From Karalla daura (Eukaryota > Chordata > Actinopteri > Chaetodontiformes > Leiognathidae), in assembly GCA_029224185.1 (NCBI GenBank), contig CM055196.1, forward strand, positions 22,043,509-22,107,508: 64,000 nucleotides of DNA, read 5' to 3'. Under the pieces are notes generated by a model. It was not told the DNA's origin, made no database searches, and saw only the letters and a list, made by a program, of their open reading frames with translations. Made by a program: the position numbers and the translations under genes. Of the stretch, positions 12,481-26,415 are shown one piece after another (positions within the stretch are counted from its first letter, which is position 1; every line of letters begins with the position of its first letter).

Positions 12481-15400
12481 TAAAAATAGAGGCCCAGTGA
12501 GTGAGCTGCTGCTGTGAATGGCCGATACAGTACTCATACCAGAAGCTAAACATCAGCATCAACAACACAGTCATTAATTTTGATTCATAGCGCTGCCTCA
12601 GTTGGGATTTAAATAGATTAGAGAGCATGAATAAGACAATTCAGGCCCGGGTTTAGCCAGGGACACAGGCTCTGTGTGGCAGAGGCTGCACTGCTGCCTG
12701 CACACAACTCCTGTGCATGCATGCACCCATGAACACACGTTTCCGCACACGCCTCAGCACGAGCCCCATCATACGTATTTAAGCTGGCACGCACACGCTC
12801 AAACATATACCACACGTCCACCTGTTGCCATCCCCCCCATATGGCCCCGGACCCCCTCTGTCAGCCTTCCAGCCTCCAGCTGTTGGGTCCAGGGCGACAG
12901 ACGCACATATGTAAAGCCCCCTCTCTCTTTCCCTCCCTCCCTGTGCCTGCTGCAAACCAGGCTGGGTAGTATTTTTAGCCTGTAGTAAACAGAGAGCCAG
13001 GCTTTCATCAAACACAGACCCCCTCACCCCTCCCATCGTCCCCCAACTCCACTCTCCCATCTCGCTCCATCTCCCTCGTCGGAGGAAGCAGTCAGGACAG
13101 ATCACAGTCTTCTGTTGATATAGAAGAAGGAAGGGAGGAAACGTGGCCCTGTTCGGGAAACGACTGCAGGTAGCTCAACCTTTTTCAAGGACTCTGCCGA
13201 GTTAAGGCTTTCTATTTTTAACAACACACTGTGCCCACTGTGCCGGTCAGTGGAAGACATAAAGAGATGTGTTCTGCAGCTACTACAGGACACGTTGGAA
13301 ATATGCAGCATGTGAGCCATGGGTTTCAACCCCTACCCTCCAACCACCCTCAACTAAATCTATTTTTGGTTTGGTAAACAGAGAAAAAAACAGTTTGCGG
13401 GTAAATGTGAGGAAAAGAGCGAGAGGAAAATTAAACTTCCACATGTACGGCTAAGTGTTCGTCACTTACTGTGGAAAAAAAAAAAGAAAAAAGAAGACTT
13501 GGTTGATTTCATGTTGTGCAATTTTCTCCTGGGTGACCGCATGCGATGAGAAGGGAGGAGAAGCCACCCAAGTTGGGCAATGGTGGCTGAAAGCCACTCC
13601 TCTTCACAGATTGTGGTTTATAATAGAGGGAATAGCTCGGTGTCACACATCACGCAACTTGAGGTCACATTATCATGCCACCCGAGGCAATGCGACTCAG
13701 GCAGACGCAGCAGCGCAGACCCAATGTATTCCACCGTGATCTCTGCTAGATCAGCCGTCTCACAGTCCTTTTGTTGAGTCTGCAGCTCTTTTCTGTATAG
13801 ATGCACCTGATGTTGGCTTTGTCCAAACATCTGCTGCTCAAGAACATAAGAAAATAAAGCCCTAAAAGACACAGTGACCCTGCTTTATTTATGTATTAGG
13901 TTTTCCTGCAGTACATTTGAACACAGATGTGATGAGACTTGGTCATGGGGAAACCTAAAAGCACAGCACAAGATAAAATACACTAAAGATTGCTCAGAAA
14001 TGACAGGAAAATTAGCAAATCTCTTGCCACAGGTCAATCCACAGGATTGGGACACCCACACTGTCATGCCATGAGGAAACCACATGCAGGCTGTGATGCA
14101 CGCATAGCATGAGTGATATAGTGCATGTACTAAGAAATGACTTGAGAAAGAGATATGCTTGAATCAAATTTATACAAGAATCACATGCACATATGAAATG
14201 GTCTTCTCACAGAAAGAAACCTTAAATTTGGTTTAATTTGGTAAAATCTTGTTTGACACTTTGCCATATTTTCATATGAAAACTGGGAAACTGTCTTGCC
14301 AGACCACTTGAGGAGTTCAAAGGGCTCAAGCTCACAAGAGGGGAATCAAGTGAACACATTTGGAGGACAATACCAGGCACGTAATGGCCTATTAGAGTAA
14401 GTCTGAGCAGGCCAGTTACGTTTTGTCACTTCCAGGCATGAGTAAGCAGGGGTCCACTCCCTGAGTCAGGAGGTGACTAATGAGACTCACTGCCCCCAGC
14501 CGTCTACGTGGGTGAGTTCATGTGACTGAATACGTCAGTTTTATGTGCACAGAGGTTCCTGATTCCCAAAACCTATTCTTCTGATACACACACATGCACA
14601 CATGTACTGTCACACCCAAATGTACAAGGCCTTGTCTGGTGACACAGCACTAATAGCGGCTGGGATGTTTTGTGAAAACAGAAGGCTGTATGCTTTGCTG
14701 GTTCCGAACAAGGCCGGAGGATCTGAGACCTGATCCTGATTAACCTCTCTGTGTCCAGCCCCAAACATCCGGACCAGTCCTGCCAGCACACTGCTGAATC
14801 ATCAGCCCAGCACCTGGAAGCACGCTACAACACTAGTGGGCCTCAAGGATTTGTGTTTAGAAGACGAGAGCTTCAAAGCATCAAAAATGACTTCTTTTGA
14901 AGGTAGTTGGCCCCCTTTCCCATGTTTGCCCTGCAGGAGCTTGTAGAGCTGAGTAGGTTTCTAGAACCATTCTAGGTACAGGACGTAAACGTATGCTGAT
15001 TGGCCTAAGACATACCACAGCAACTACAGGGTAAAATTTGGTTACAATAAGTCCATAAATCCTGTGTAAAGACACTGGGGAAAGACAGTGGTCGAGGTAG
15101 AAACAAGTGATAGAAGTAGACCGATTCTGCCGAATCAGTATCTGAATGAGAAAACGTATTTTCATTGTTATATTAACTCAATTTACTGCCACAGATGATA
15201 AGCGATGATATTGCAAGACAGTTTTAAAAAAGTCAAAGACTACAACAACCTAAGTGTTGCTGTTGTAACTTTCAACCATCAACTGTTACATGTATGTTGC
15301 TCAGGAGCTTCTAATGGTCCACCTCTCCCAAGCGCTTGGTTCCTAAGACTGTGCATGACCTTGGAGTCTAATAAACGTATGAATCAGCAAGGAAAACTCA

Positions 15401-18400
15401 GGCAATAGGCGAAATCACACGACAGTCTGCATATACATTTGGGGAAGGGCGAAGCCTAAATTTGAAACAGTCATCACTGCAAGATTGGTATAATCACGTA
15501 AATCTGCTGTGTCCTTCAAATATACATCTTCGGCTCTCTATAATTAAAGAAAAACAAAGTTGATTTTCGCTTGATCTTGTCTCGTCTGAGGACTGGAGAA
15601 CAAAGGAGAGAGGATGGCGTCACCGAGGGGTTCAGCTGCAGAGCTGCTGATTCAGGCAGAGATGACTCACTCTAATTAGTAGGAGGTAATCACCTCCATT
15701 TAACACCGGAGCCCCTCTTTCATTTACATTTTCATTTGAGGGAATTACGTTGGCTCTAATCCGTGGGACTTAACTGATTATGACAGCGAAACTTCTTACA
15801 GGCCCAGACAACAAACACACTGACACGACAAAATTCATGGCACCGCGTGACACTGTAATACAGTGTAATGCTCCTTAAATGGATTATTAGATCCAAAATT
15901 GACCAAAAACAGTGGTGCATTGACTGATTCATTAAGCGAACTGGACAACGCTTGACCTGCTTTTTCTCAATTTTGTCAGAGTTGTGGATAAATAACTTCT
16001 CTCTCAGTAGATTTAGAAAAAACTCTCAAGGCCTCATCCTCTGTCCACACATCCCACTCCATCTTGTTTAAAGCGAACTGGTCATGTGATGCCTAATGTT
16101 AATGGAAATTAACAGCATAATTGTGTTAATGTGAAAAGGGTATTTCCATTACAGTTTTACAAAACATCTCTATGTTAATCTTTCATCTGAAAAACAACAA
16201 ACAGATTTTTCACAGATTTTTTTCCATTGCCAGTTCTTCATAGCTACATATGTGTTTTGCAGAAATGCACCCACTGTTCAAACTATAATATGCCAGTATC
16301 AGTGTGGAGGGTATGTATACTACTCCCTGTTTTCTCTGTATTTTTGGAGCTCAAAATCTCCCCTGCTTGGAAGAAACAGGACAGCAGAGGAATTAATGTG
16401 TAGGCCAGTCTATGACATGGAAAATACAAGTGGCTGTAATATTTTTACACTTCGTTTGCCCAGTGAGGTCACACATGAAACCGCAGCTATTAACAAGAAA
16501 AACACAGCGATGGAGCAAATAAAATCGCCCTCCGGACCAATGGCTTCCTTCAGTTAATTGGTTGACCTCCAATGATGGGAAGGATGTCTATCCGGCTGCC
16601 TGGCTAGAAATATTTATAGGTCAAGAAACAAACCAATATTGTCCAAACATTTTTTTTTTTGAAAATAGAAACGATTCAAACAAACACTGTAAACAGCTGA
16701 GGTGCTGGTGGGAGCCCAAGTGCAAATAAACACCTCAGGAAGGAAGACAGAGTGAGGGCTTTTCCGGAACAAATCCTTGTCCAAACAGAAAGACAGACAA
16801 GGGTTTGTTTGTCTCGCTGCCCTCTTGACCTGAGCTTTGTGGTGGCAAACTCTGAGATTTGTTGTGGAGATGGAAAGTTAGCAGACAGGCTGATTAAACC
16901 TCCTACCAGTTGTGTTTACTCATTAGAAACGCGTTTAGGACCACTCGATCTTCTCCAACAGCCTCTGCCTCTGTCTGCAGTACAGCAACAGAGTGTTCCT
17001 GACAGCTGCGCAACAACAACCCAGAGGAATTATGCTGAATGCTGCTCTTTCTCTAATGATAACACTGAACAACTGTGAGGAGTTACTCAACCTGTGATAA
17101 GAAGAAAAGTGTTTGCTCTGGGTCATTACTGAACGTATGTCACTCATCTACATGTCATGTTCAGCGTTCAAGGGCAACACTCCGAAATGTTTTCTGACAG
17201 TTTTTATCCTCTGATAATAAAAACACATTCAGCTAGACCCACAAAAACCCAGTACAGTGCAATAAATCAGAGTGTTAAGCATCTGCAGTTTGTAGCAAAT
17301 GTAATCCATTCAAGACAGGTGAAACATGTAAAGGCAAATATAAATCGTCGGCTCTACACTGTTCCTTTTCAATGAGTCATTTTATGTTGTTGGCATTTAT
17401 ACCTATAATCCACAGCGAAGGAATAACAGTGCAAAAAAAATAAATCTCATTACTGTCATATGGTACATGTTTGGCCTGAGGGCTGAAGAAATGAATCTGT
17501 GTTCAACAGGTCAAAGTCTAACCCCCATGCAAACATGCAGGGGCGTGATGTTCTGCCATTCATTGCGAATTAAACCTCTGAATAACATCCCACTGCCACA
17601 AAAGTGCCCCAGCGGCGCAAAGGAAAGAAGTTCAGCGAAAATAAAACAAACGTTCTCCTGCATGCAGGAGAAGTAAAGAAATTTGTTTCTCACAATACAT
17701 ATACAGGCATCGATAGAACAACTCAAAAAGATACTTAGAAGAACTAAAATGATGCAACTGATCAATATTGCAACAGTGCAGTTGCAACATTGTGTGAAGG
17801 GAAAAGACAATCGGTGTAAATTGTAACTTGTGTCCTGGCTGAGGTTGTGTCCTCTATCAAAAGCCATCGATGTTTTTTCACCAAAGAAGGTCAAGTGACC
17901 TATTTAGCTGTATAAAACAGTAAAAAAAATACATTAACCTGCAGTCATACACTAGTCTGAACAAGGGACCGTGTTCAGGCAGTTGGCCTACCCAGGAAAT
18001 ACCCAGGAAAACTCTTTTCCACTACTTGGACAGAAAAGAAAACAAAGTGGAAAATAAGCTAAAAACGGGACTGGAGAACATCTCAAGTATGGAAGTATGG
18101 TCTGTCCATGACATATGCCAGGCTAAAAAGTTACTTTACCTTTAAAAGTTGAGGAATCACTCAGACAATGAAGTTACTTCCACAGACTCCAAAGTGAAGG
18201 CCTGTTGATCTGGACTATTCCCTCTCACCTCATGCGGTATGGCACTCTACGTCATCCATTTTCTCCTTTTTGTCTGACTTGTTAAAATATTCTTCACATT
18301 AGATAAATCCTCTGACTGATGGATTTGGGGACCGCTCTGTTCAAATGGCAAACAGATAGAGTCACAGTTGTCAGAAAGGTGAAGGAATATGGTCTGTTTT

Positions 18401-21400
18401 CACCAGGCTGATGGGATGTGCTGACTTTATGTGTGTGTTAAGAGGCCCAGTATCAGATTTAGGCCCGGGTCCCTCTGGGCTATAAAGCATGGTGTTGGAT
18501 CACCTCTCTGCTGGGGCCTGTAAGAGCCGAGCATGGAAGGGAGAGGGAGGGATACTCAGAGGCACTGCAGTGGGAGTGTGTTCTTTCTTTTCTTTTTTTT
18601 GCCACATTTCCACCAAACATACCAAAACCTCTCTCTCTCTCTCTCTGTCTCTCCCTGATATCTGGCTGGTTTTCTATGTTTAAAAGCAACAACTCCAAAA
18701 CCGAACTTCCCAGTAACATCAGCGCTGATTAAATGATGGAAACTGTGATGTGCTATAAATATTGTGAGTATTTCAAATCAATATATCTAGAGGAAACACA
18801 ACATATGTCCGTTTGCCTGAGCAAAGAAATCACTTTCTAACATGGAGTCTTGTCTATGGGTCAGACAAGAAAACATAAGACTCGAGATAAATGAAACTGG
18901 AAATATAAGCTGATTTGTGTTGGTTGGAATGATCTCATCGCATATCCATTTGTCATCAGTGTGGAGAAAATTCGACTTCTGAAAGTAGCTGTCTCGCTGA
19001 CTGCATTTTCTGCCCATCCTGCAGCTCGGGACGCCATCGCTGAGGCCTCCTGGCAGCCTGCAGAGAGGTGAGGGTTAAGGCTCTGGCTGCTGAAACGCGT
19101 GCAGACACAGGTGGTGTTTCACTTTCACTCTGGGGAGAGAGTGACTGAGTGCGACTGGGCTCCCTCTGTCCTCGCACATCTGGAGTGGGCTGCCGGGGGA
19201 AAGGGGGGCGGGGTGGAGCGGTGGAGGGTGAGTCAGACAAAGACAGAGTGTGTGTGTGTGTGTGGGGAAGGTGGCATGATATGTGTGTTGTGGTTTCGAT
19301 CTGTTCATTTGTGCAGATGAGAGGGTGCGTGTGTGTATGTGTGAAGGGCGAGGGCAGAGGGACCACTACAGAGAATGTTTTCCATGAATACTTTTTTGCG
19401 GGACGTTTTTTTAAAAATTTTATTTACTGCTCCGAAAACATGAAAGCTCAAGGCGCTCTCGCTCCAGGTTGTCAAATAATCACGTCACTTTATCCCACTC
19501 CTCTCCGTCTCATTCAGATGGACAAGGTGGCCTTTAGTGTGTTTAGGACACACGAAGCCTTTCATCCACACAGTTAACTTTGTGAAACAATCACAGAAGC
19601 AGTCTTAAATTTGGGCACCTAAACTACTTGGCAAGTTTAAAAAGAAAAAAAAAAACAAAAAACTTTCTGACACGTAGTCACGGGTTTCAGAGAAGATCAT
19701 CCCCTTTTGGATGCCAAATGTCTGGGTCATCCCCACTGCTCCAGGGAGTATTACACTCTTTATATTACATTACCTTACTCTGAGCATCAATGTCTGATAA
19801 CATCTCATGCATCTCTATGAGATGATGAAATACACACATGCAGAATACAGACACATGGCCTGCTACATATTTTGGACTTTGTGCATGATGTGTTTATCCT
19901 TTTTCAACATTTGCACTAAAGTCGCTGAGGGCTGAAATTTTATGCCACATTTTTAGGCTGCTGCATTTATTCATCTGTTAAACTTTGCACATTTTACATC
20001 CATCTGTTTACAAGCAAAATGTCTGTCAGCTCAGTGAGAGAAGAGATCAGAGGGAGCGGACGAAGAAGCAGAGAGAGGCTCGATCTCCGGGAGAGTGTGA
20101 AGCAAGAAAGAGGGAGAAACAGAGAGACAGATGTTCCCGTGCTGCTGCCGCTCTGCCCAGTGAGGGGCAGTGAGGCGTGCAGCTGCAGCGCTCGATGACG
20201 AATCATTTCCCAGATTGAGATCGGTTTAAGACGGGCAGGAAATTTCCACTTGAGCTTCACTTCAGTGGGATCGATCCTTTGCAAGAGCCTTGCACACCTC
20301 AGGGGTGCGGACGCAGACACACAGACACATTCTCTGAAATAGCCAAACGTCACCTTAAACCATGAAAGAGAAAACAAGCATGACGAGGAAGTGAACAAGA
20401 TCTATCTGGAGAGTCCTTTTTAGTGCGAGTTGAATAAACACATAAAAGTAATTAATGTAATCGAGGAGCGAGCCAGGCCCTTGAACTTTATTTTTCCTGT
20501 GCTGCCTGATGAGCGGTGTGCCGGTGTGGAGCAGCCGCTCTTCATCTGTGTGTGTTGGAGTGCACTTCACAGAGGGCCGCTGCTCCGTTTGGCAAGGGAG
20601 GGGTCCCCTTCACACAGCTGTGCAAATCTTCCCTCGAATCACGTCTGCGAGTGTGTGTGTGTATTTGTGTGTTCGTTTAGGCACCGACACCTGTACGAAA
20701 TCCCAGCGTCTCATCTCAGAGGCCCCATGAAGAACTCGACACCGGGTCCGGCTCGACAGCGGGCTAGCACCACCGCATCGTCCAAAAGCAACAGCGGGGC
20801 GAGGGGGGCCTCCGGCGCTCCTGTGGCACGTGCCGGCCTCTCCCTGGGTTCATGATCCAAGATGGAGTTACGGCTGCTCGCTGCCCCCCACCCCAACCAC
20901 CTCCCACCCCCACATCCCCCACTCCCTCCAAGCTCTCTCTGGTTGCCCCCGGCCCCATCAAAGGCTCTACTGGGCGGAGGAGGGAACACGGTCGGACCTC
21001 CGGCTCATTGTTTTTCTCCTGCACTGGTAACTGGAAGCATTGGTGTGTGTGTGTGTGTGTGCATGTGCACGAGAGAGGCCACATGTTGAAGGTGGGTTTG
21101 AAAGAGGAGAGGAGGAGGGGGTAACAGAGGAAGAGTGGAATAACACCAAACTGTGAGCTGATGTTTGACCAAGAAGTTAATGAGGAAATTAAAGGGGACC
21201 TAGAGTGAAACACCTTTTTGACCTTGGCTTTGTTGCACGATGACGACGAGTCTGTGCTGGCTCCAAAAACATCACCATCACCATCAGGCGTGAGGTGTGA
21301 TGCAAATCAAACCACCCATCATCTCCAAAATAATTTGCTTATGCAAATCAGGCTGTATGTGTAGGTGCTCCACGGGTTTAGGAAGAAGTTTCTCAGTGTC

Positions 21401-22867
21401 GTTCATTCATTTCATCATTCATGTAAGGACTTAAAAAATAACATCTGAGGCATTTCTGATTAAACCAGTGCTCACAGCTTCTCTGTTAACACCAGAGAAG
21501 GACAAATTCCTTCTATTCAACAAACAGGTCGCCTTTAAATGAAAATGTGTCTGTGTTGTTCCTCGTACGATCCCTCTCGCTATTTCCATTTCACACATTG
21601 TCTTCATTTCATTGACCTGAATAATGCCACAAGGCACTTATGTGAACCTCCTCCAAAATTACCAGACTGTTCACATTCAAAATGGCCAAGAAAAAAAGCA
21701 GAGATCCCACACAAAAAGGACTCAGGCATGAGTCTGAAGAATGCATCACTCAGCCTAATAAGAATCCCTTCTTGGCACAAGTCATTGTTTTTCACACAGG
21801 AGCCTCATAGCTTTCAATGTGAAACATCGCAGGGAGGGATGAGCTCAGGGACGAGCAGAGGAGATGATTTTCTGAATGTGGAATTTGGAGGAATGTGTGA
21901 GTGTCGACGAGCTGCATGGGAACATTCTATTTCAGCGTCGGGCCTATTCTGGGAATAGACACAAGTCTAGTCATAACAACGGCACGCTCACAAGATGGCT
22001 GATAAGATGCTGATTAGATGAGTCCAGGCTTGGGAATGAGCGTGAGTGTGTGTGTGTTTACATGACGGAGAAGGCAAGAGGAAAGAAGGAAGAGGGGAGA
22101 AGTGAGAGGGCAGATCATAGATGTATTATATGAACTGGTAGGGCAGCACCCCTCGACCTGCGATGCAACTTTTCCCAGTGGCCACCCATAGTACTGCAAC
22201 CGAAAATCTCCCTGTGGCCTATAGATGGTAATAGTAAAAGAGACAGCTGTAAAACTGTTGACAGGATGCCTCCAGCTGTTAAGAGATCTAATTACTAACC
22301 TTTGTAATGCATATATTCTAAACTCAAGGACTTCATATTTGTCAAAAGGTTTTCCAAAGGACAGAAAACCCACTGATAACATTGCATGTGACTCTGCTGC
22401 ACAGACATGATGCAACCTCCAGAGAATGAATGAATGGGCCGCCATCTTTGGTTCGGCATCTAGTTTTCATAACACAACCATGGAGCATGTCATGGTTGAC
22501 TGGGTCAACTGTGAAAGAGAGTAAGTGGAGGCCGAGTGGAGGCCTGAGCGTGGCTGCAGCCGGGTCAGGGTGGGGGGGGTGATGTGCAGCTGACGTCAGA
22601 GTCCCGGCGTTGTGCTGGTGTGAGCTTCCTGTTGTAGAGGTTTCCACAGTGTGGAGCGGGAGGAGGGGAAGCCTGGAAGCTTGTTTGTTAACAATATGGA
22701 GGCTCACACTCCCACGGCAAAACAGTGATCGTCGCCCCGACAACATTATTTTTTTCAATCCGTCGAGATACAGGATACAGGACTTTCTATTGTCTTTTGT
22801 CTTCCATTGTCACAATTGAAGAAGACAATTTCCATAAAAAAAAAACTGTTCATGTGAGGAATATCTC

Positions 22868-23094
22868 ATCCTTCCATCCATTATCTTACTCACGTTCTGG
22901 TCTGCAGTCCATCTCAAACACACACAATTACTGTCACATTCCCACCTAAGGGCAATTTGGATTTCGGATTTTAAAATCAGCCTAAACAGATGTGGAGAGC
23001 ATGTAAACTATACACAAAAAGGCTATAAGTTGAACCTGGGAATCAAGCCCAGGTCTTTCTTGCTGTCAGGCTACAGTGCTGTCCACCAAGCCGA
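22868..23094 (-). mobile_element. DANA/Mermaid-like SINE, antisense, diverged
   Basis: On the plus strand it begins with TCCATCCATTAT (the reversed GGAT tail). It passes CAGTCCATC, CACATTCCCACCTAAGGGCAATTTGG, GAACCTGGGAATCAAGCCCAGG and CTTGCTGTCAGGCTACAGTGCT, and ends GTCCACCAAGCCG (the reversed tRNA-like head). The central part is shortened compared with the 3573 copy. Confidence 0.75.
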
Positions 23095-23165
23095 TGTAAA
23101 CATATAAATCTTTTAAAACGTGCATGAGAAAAGCAAGATAAATTGTGGTAGAAAATGCAAATATG

Positions 23166-23308
23166 GGGCACAGTTTAGCTCAATAAGTAGCACATGTGCC
23201 CCTGATTTGAGTCCCAGCCTGAGTCATTAGTCATCTCCACATCTTTCTCTCCTTCCTTCTGGCCCATCGTCAGCGGCCCTATGCAAATAAGGGCCAAAAA
23301 AAAAACAA
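23166..23308 (+). mobile_element. Second tRNA-derived SINE family, sense
   Basis: The head reads TTAGCTCAATAAGTAGCAC (A-box-like) and GATTTGAGTCCCAGCC (B-box-like). A CTTTCTCTCCTTCCTTC pyrimidine stretch follows, then AAATAAGGGCCAAAAAAAAAA. This resembles the short tRNA-derived SINEs of percomorph fish (for example the AFC type), whose end is TCAATAAAGGC-AAAAA. Family name tentative. Confidence 0.6.
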
Positions 23309-24029
23309 CTTCTAAATATTGAAAATAAATAAAACCCTAATGTGACAATGCTTTAGAAAGTCGGCAGATAGTGATTCAAGAGATGAACTCTTAAATCTTT
23401 GTGCTCTGAGTAAAGTTCAAATCCTGCTTTTTAGTCATGCAACTTATCCAAAGCCCGCAGGCTCTGGCATTTGTCCACCGGGCATCTCCACAGGTCTCCT
23501 TGACCTGTTTTATGTCCCCCTCTCTATCTGTCTCCTCTCCTTCCTCTCCCCTCCTTGGCTGGAGATTTAACAGTGTTCCTCTTATTGTGAGCCATTCATC
23601 TGTTTTATGCAGCACTGGGTTATAAATCAAGGAGCCCCAAATGCCCTCCGAGATCCAGGAACCCCTCTTACCCAAAAGTGGCCCCAGTGAGCTGGAGATG
23701 AGGTGATTTAATATCAGAGGGCGCTTTGTCTTAGCTGGCTGTGCCACTGTCAGCTAAGTCTGGGGATAGGAGGGAGGAAGGAAGGAAGGGAGGTAGGAAA
23801 AAAGGAAAAGGGTTGTGGAAAGTTATGATATTAATGGTTAATACGTTTATGAGCACTCTATGAGACATCCACAGGCGTGTGACATTAAAGAAAAGTCGAG
23901 GGGGGAAAAGTCGACTGTGCTGAGAGTTAGGTCAGTGTTTATGGATGACGTGAGGTCACCACATCGTCAGGCGCTATAAACTCTAAACTAAACAACACGG
24001 AGGGAATGACGTGGTCTAATGGGGTGACC

Positions 24030-24160
24030 ACCCACCTGACATCACACCGTATTGTCACACGCTGGCACATGACGCGCCTCGGCCCCGTTGAATCCGTGTC
24101 ATCGACACACTCGCTGTGCCCTCGCACCGCACGCCAAGGAGGTGTCCGGACATTCAGAGG
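24030..24160. other. CpG-dense patch
   Basis: About twelve CpG in 130 bp (around GACGCGCCTCGGCCCCGTTG and CACTCGCTGTGCCCTCGCAC). No promoter element, exon or conserved frame was recognised. Listed only because the CpG density contrasts with the surrounding intron. Confidence 0.25.
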
Positions 24161-24240
24161 GACAAAGGAGCCAAGAGAGGCCTTAATCAGGCCCATTTAC
24201 ACCTGTCAGCAAGGGACTGAGCTATGTGTGTGTGTGCCAA

Positions 24241-24545
24241 GAAATCGAAACTCTTAAACATCTCAAGGCTGCACATCATGTTCCTACAGGACAAGATGAT
24301 TGGTGACTATGATTAGTGAAGATGATGTTTTTCTTCATATCTACTTATTGATGTTCACTAAAGTCCGCTGTAATAGATATAAACATCAAAACATCAAGAG
24401 GCTGCAAAGTTTGTTTTTCTGTGTTGTCCTTGTTCCAGTGCATGAACAGGATGGTGAACTTGGGTTTACATCTATTAATCTATTTCTATCTCTATGGATC
24501 GATCAAGAAATAGAATCTCTAAAACATCATAGGCTGTGAAGCTAC
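24241..24545 (+). repeat. Degenerate long-period repeat, about 135 bp
   Basis: AAATCGAAACTCTTAAACATCTCAAGGCTG at 24241 recurs, imperfectly, as AAATAGAATCTCTAAAACATCATAGGCTG at 24508. A related AAAACATCAAGAGGCTG copy lies between them, near 24387. Spacing is close to 135 bp. The rest of the unit is poorly conserved, so this is at most an old tandem duplication. Confidence 0.35.
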
Positions 24546-26284
24546 TTCCTTGTATTATCTGTAAAACTTACTCATTCCTAATTCATTATCACAGGTCTAC
24601 TAATGTGCCTCTGAATACTTGGTCTGGACACGGGATACTGGACACAAATGCTCATTCACCCACAAAACGCACAGACAAAGACAAACAAACAGCACTAACA
24701 ATGCTCTCAACCTATACATCAAGCCTTATGGGAACATAATAGAAGTCCTGATTCCGCTCATTCTCCTCCCATTATGCAACATCTCTGGGACCACCATCTC
24801 AGCACTTTTGTCTGGTCGGCCTCTACCCCTCCATCACGCACAATTATGATAAAGACATTACTTGCAACCATAACATAATTTGAGGAATGACACATGTGTA
24901 GGAGCATTGTGCCCCCGCTACCGGGAGAGCCAGCCTGAGCTGAACTAGTGCAGAGTGCTGCTCATTTATGGTGGGGGGCCTTCTTCTTCTGCTGCATTTT
25001 CATGCTTTCAGTTCTCATTAAAACCACAAAAAGAGAACTGCAAGGGCCCCTCTGAGCTCGAGCCTTGGAAATTTCGCTACGCTAAACCACCATAATATGC
25101 GCCTCGGTCCCACAAACATACTCGAGGGGGGCTCTTTGGTTGCCGTGTAATAAGTCCTGGCGTGCTAGCCTTGTAATTGGCCATAATTAAAAGGAGGCAG
25201 AAGGAGACAAGGATCTTCCTCTCAGCTTCAGCTGCCAGGCGGCAGGAAGTAGTAAAGACACGCTGTCTCTTCCTTTACTAGGTGCCACTCGGTCTTTCTC
25301 TTTGAGCCTCTTTTCTCCCTTTCTTCTTGTCACTCAGCATCTTTGTGAGGTGTATCTTTCCAGGCCTCTGTTTGGGAGGGTGAACTTGAGTGTGTAAAGT
25401 CTACCTCTCTTTATCCTCACCCCCCCCTCGCCCCCCACCATCCTTGCTGTACAATGTGTGTGTGCTTGTGCATGCATCCTAGTTTCTGTTGAGTCTGTAA
25501 TTATTCAGTCTGCAGATGCTGTGAGTGTGTTTGTTGTCGTCTGTTTCCTGCTGGCGACCTCGTCAATATTATGTCTGTGCAACTTTCACGACACTGCCAC
25601 AGCCTCACAGCCGCTCCTCACTCAGCAGGGCCATTACATCTCAAAGACGGGGAATTCGCTCGCTTCCGTACTTGTTAATTTGTCGTCGGGACCTCCCCTT
25701 CGAGGACGCTCTTTCAAAAACTAGACCTCTGTTTCTTCGCACTTCCACTCGATTACTGAAGTTTATTTAAAGCAAACACGGAGCCAATTACCAATGGTTA
25801 CTGTTTCTTCTCATCCTTTAGGGTTCAACTCTGCCCTGCTGCTCAGTTTATGTTGTCAACTGAGAGCAATTCGGCCGGACATGGGAAAACCAAAACCTTT
25901 GACCAAGAACAATGTTCATAAATTGCTCTCAGCCCTTTTTTTCTGCACATTCAATAAGATTTTCCCCCAGAACTTACAACTCGCTGACTCTCTGAGAGGC
26001 ACAAAGTCAAACGCTTCCACTACTTGTCGTCAGGATTTCCTTTATACATGTGAAACTCTGTATTAAAGCTATAAACAACCTTTACACTTTTAACCACGGA
26101 TTAAATTCAATGTCTTTGTGAAGAGAGAATAACCTGGCTCTGAAAAAGTAGACGGAAAACTCCATCCTGAAATGTTTGGACACCAGTGTTTATAGAACAA
26201 AACGCTTCATTTATAATAGAAATGCGATGCTGGGTTTTGTTTCCACAGTTAGCATTTCTAATTAACGGCCATTATGTTATTCAC

Positions 26285-26415
26285 AAAGCGATCATTTCTA
26301 ATTTATAAAGCCGTCCGGTGCGAGACTGCATCGGTATCGCCGTCTCAGCCAGCAATCTGCCCGCGTGGCCGGCTGACAGAGGGGAGAGTGCTGACGGGGC
26401 AGCGTGGAGCTTTTG
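26285..26415. other. CpG-dense patch
   Basis: About twelve CpG in 130 bp, including GCCGTCCGGTGCGAG and TCGGTATCGCCG. A G-rich stretch follows to 26580. No exon or start site seen. Confidence 0.25.

Noticed and set aside
22342..22758. Minus-strand frame with VNHDMLHG, loosely like the helix D motif ITDMLHQ
   Set aside because: Surrounding residues do not fit a coiled coil, and no LDQRL-like stretch or splice site is present.
23391..23747. 118-codon minus-strand frame of non-repetitive composition
   Set aside because: No recognisable domain, no plausible splice sites at its ends and no support from the other strand. Length is within chance expectation for this much sequence.
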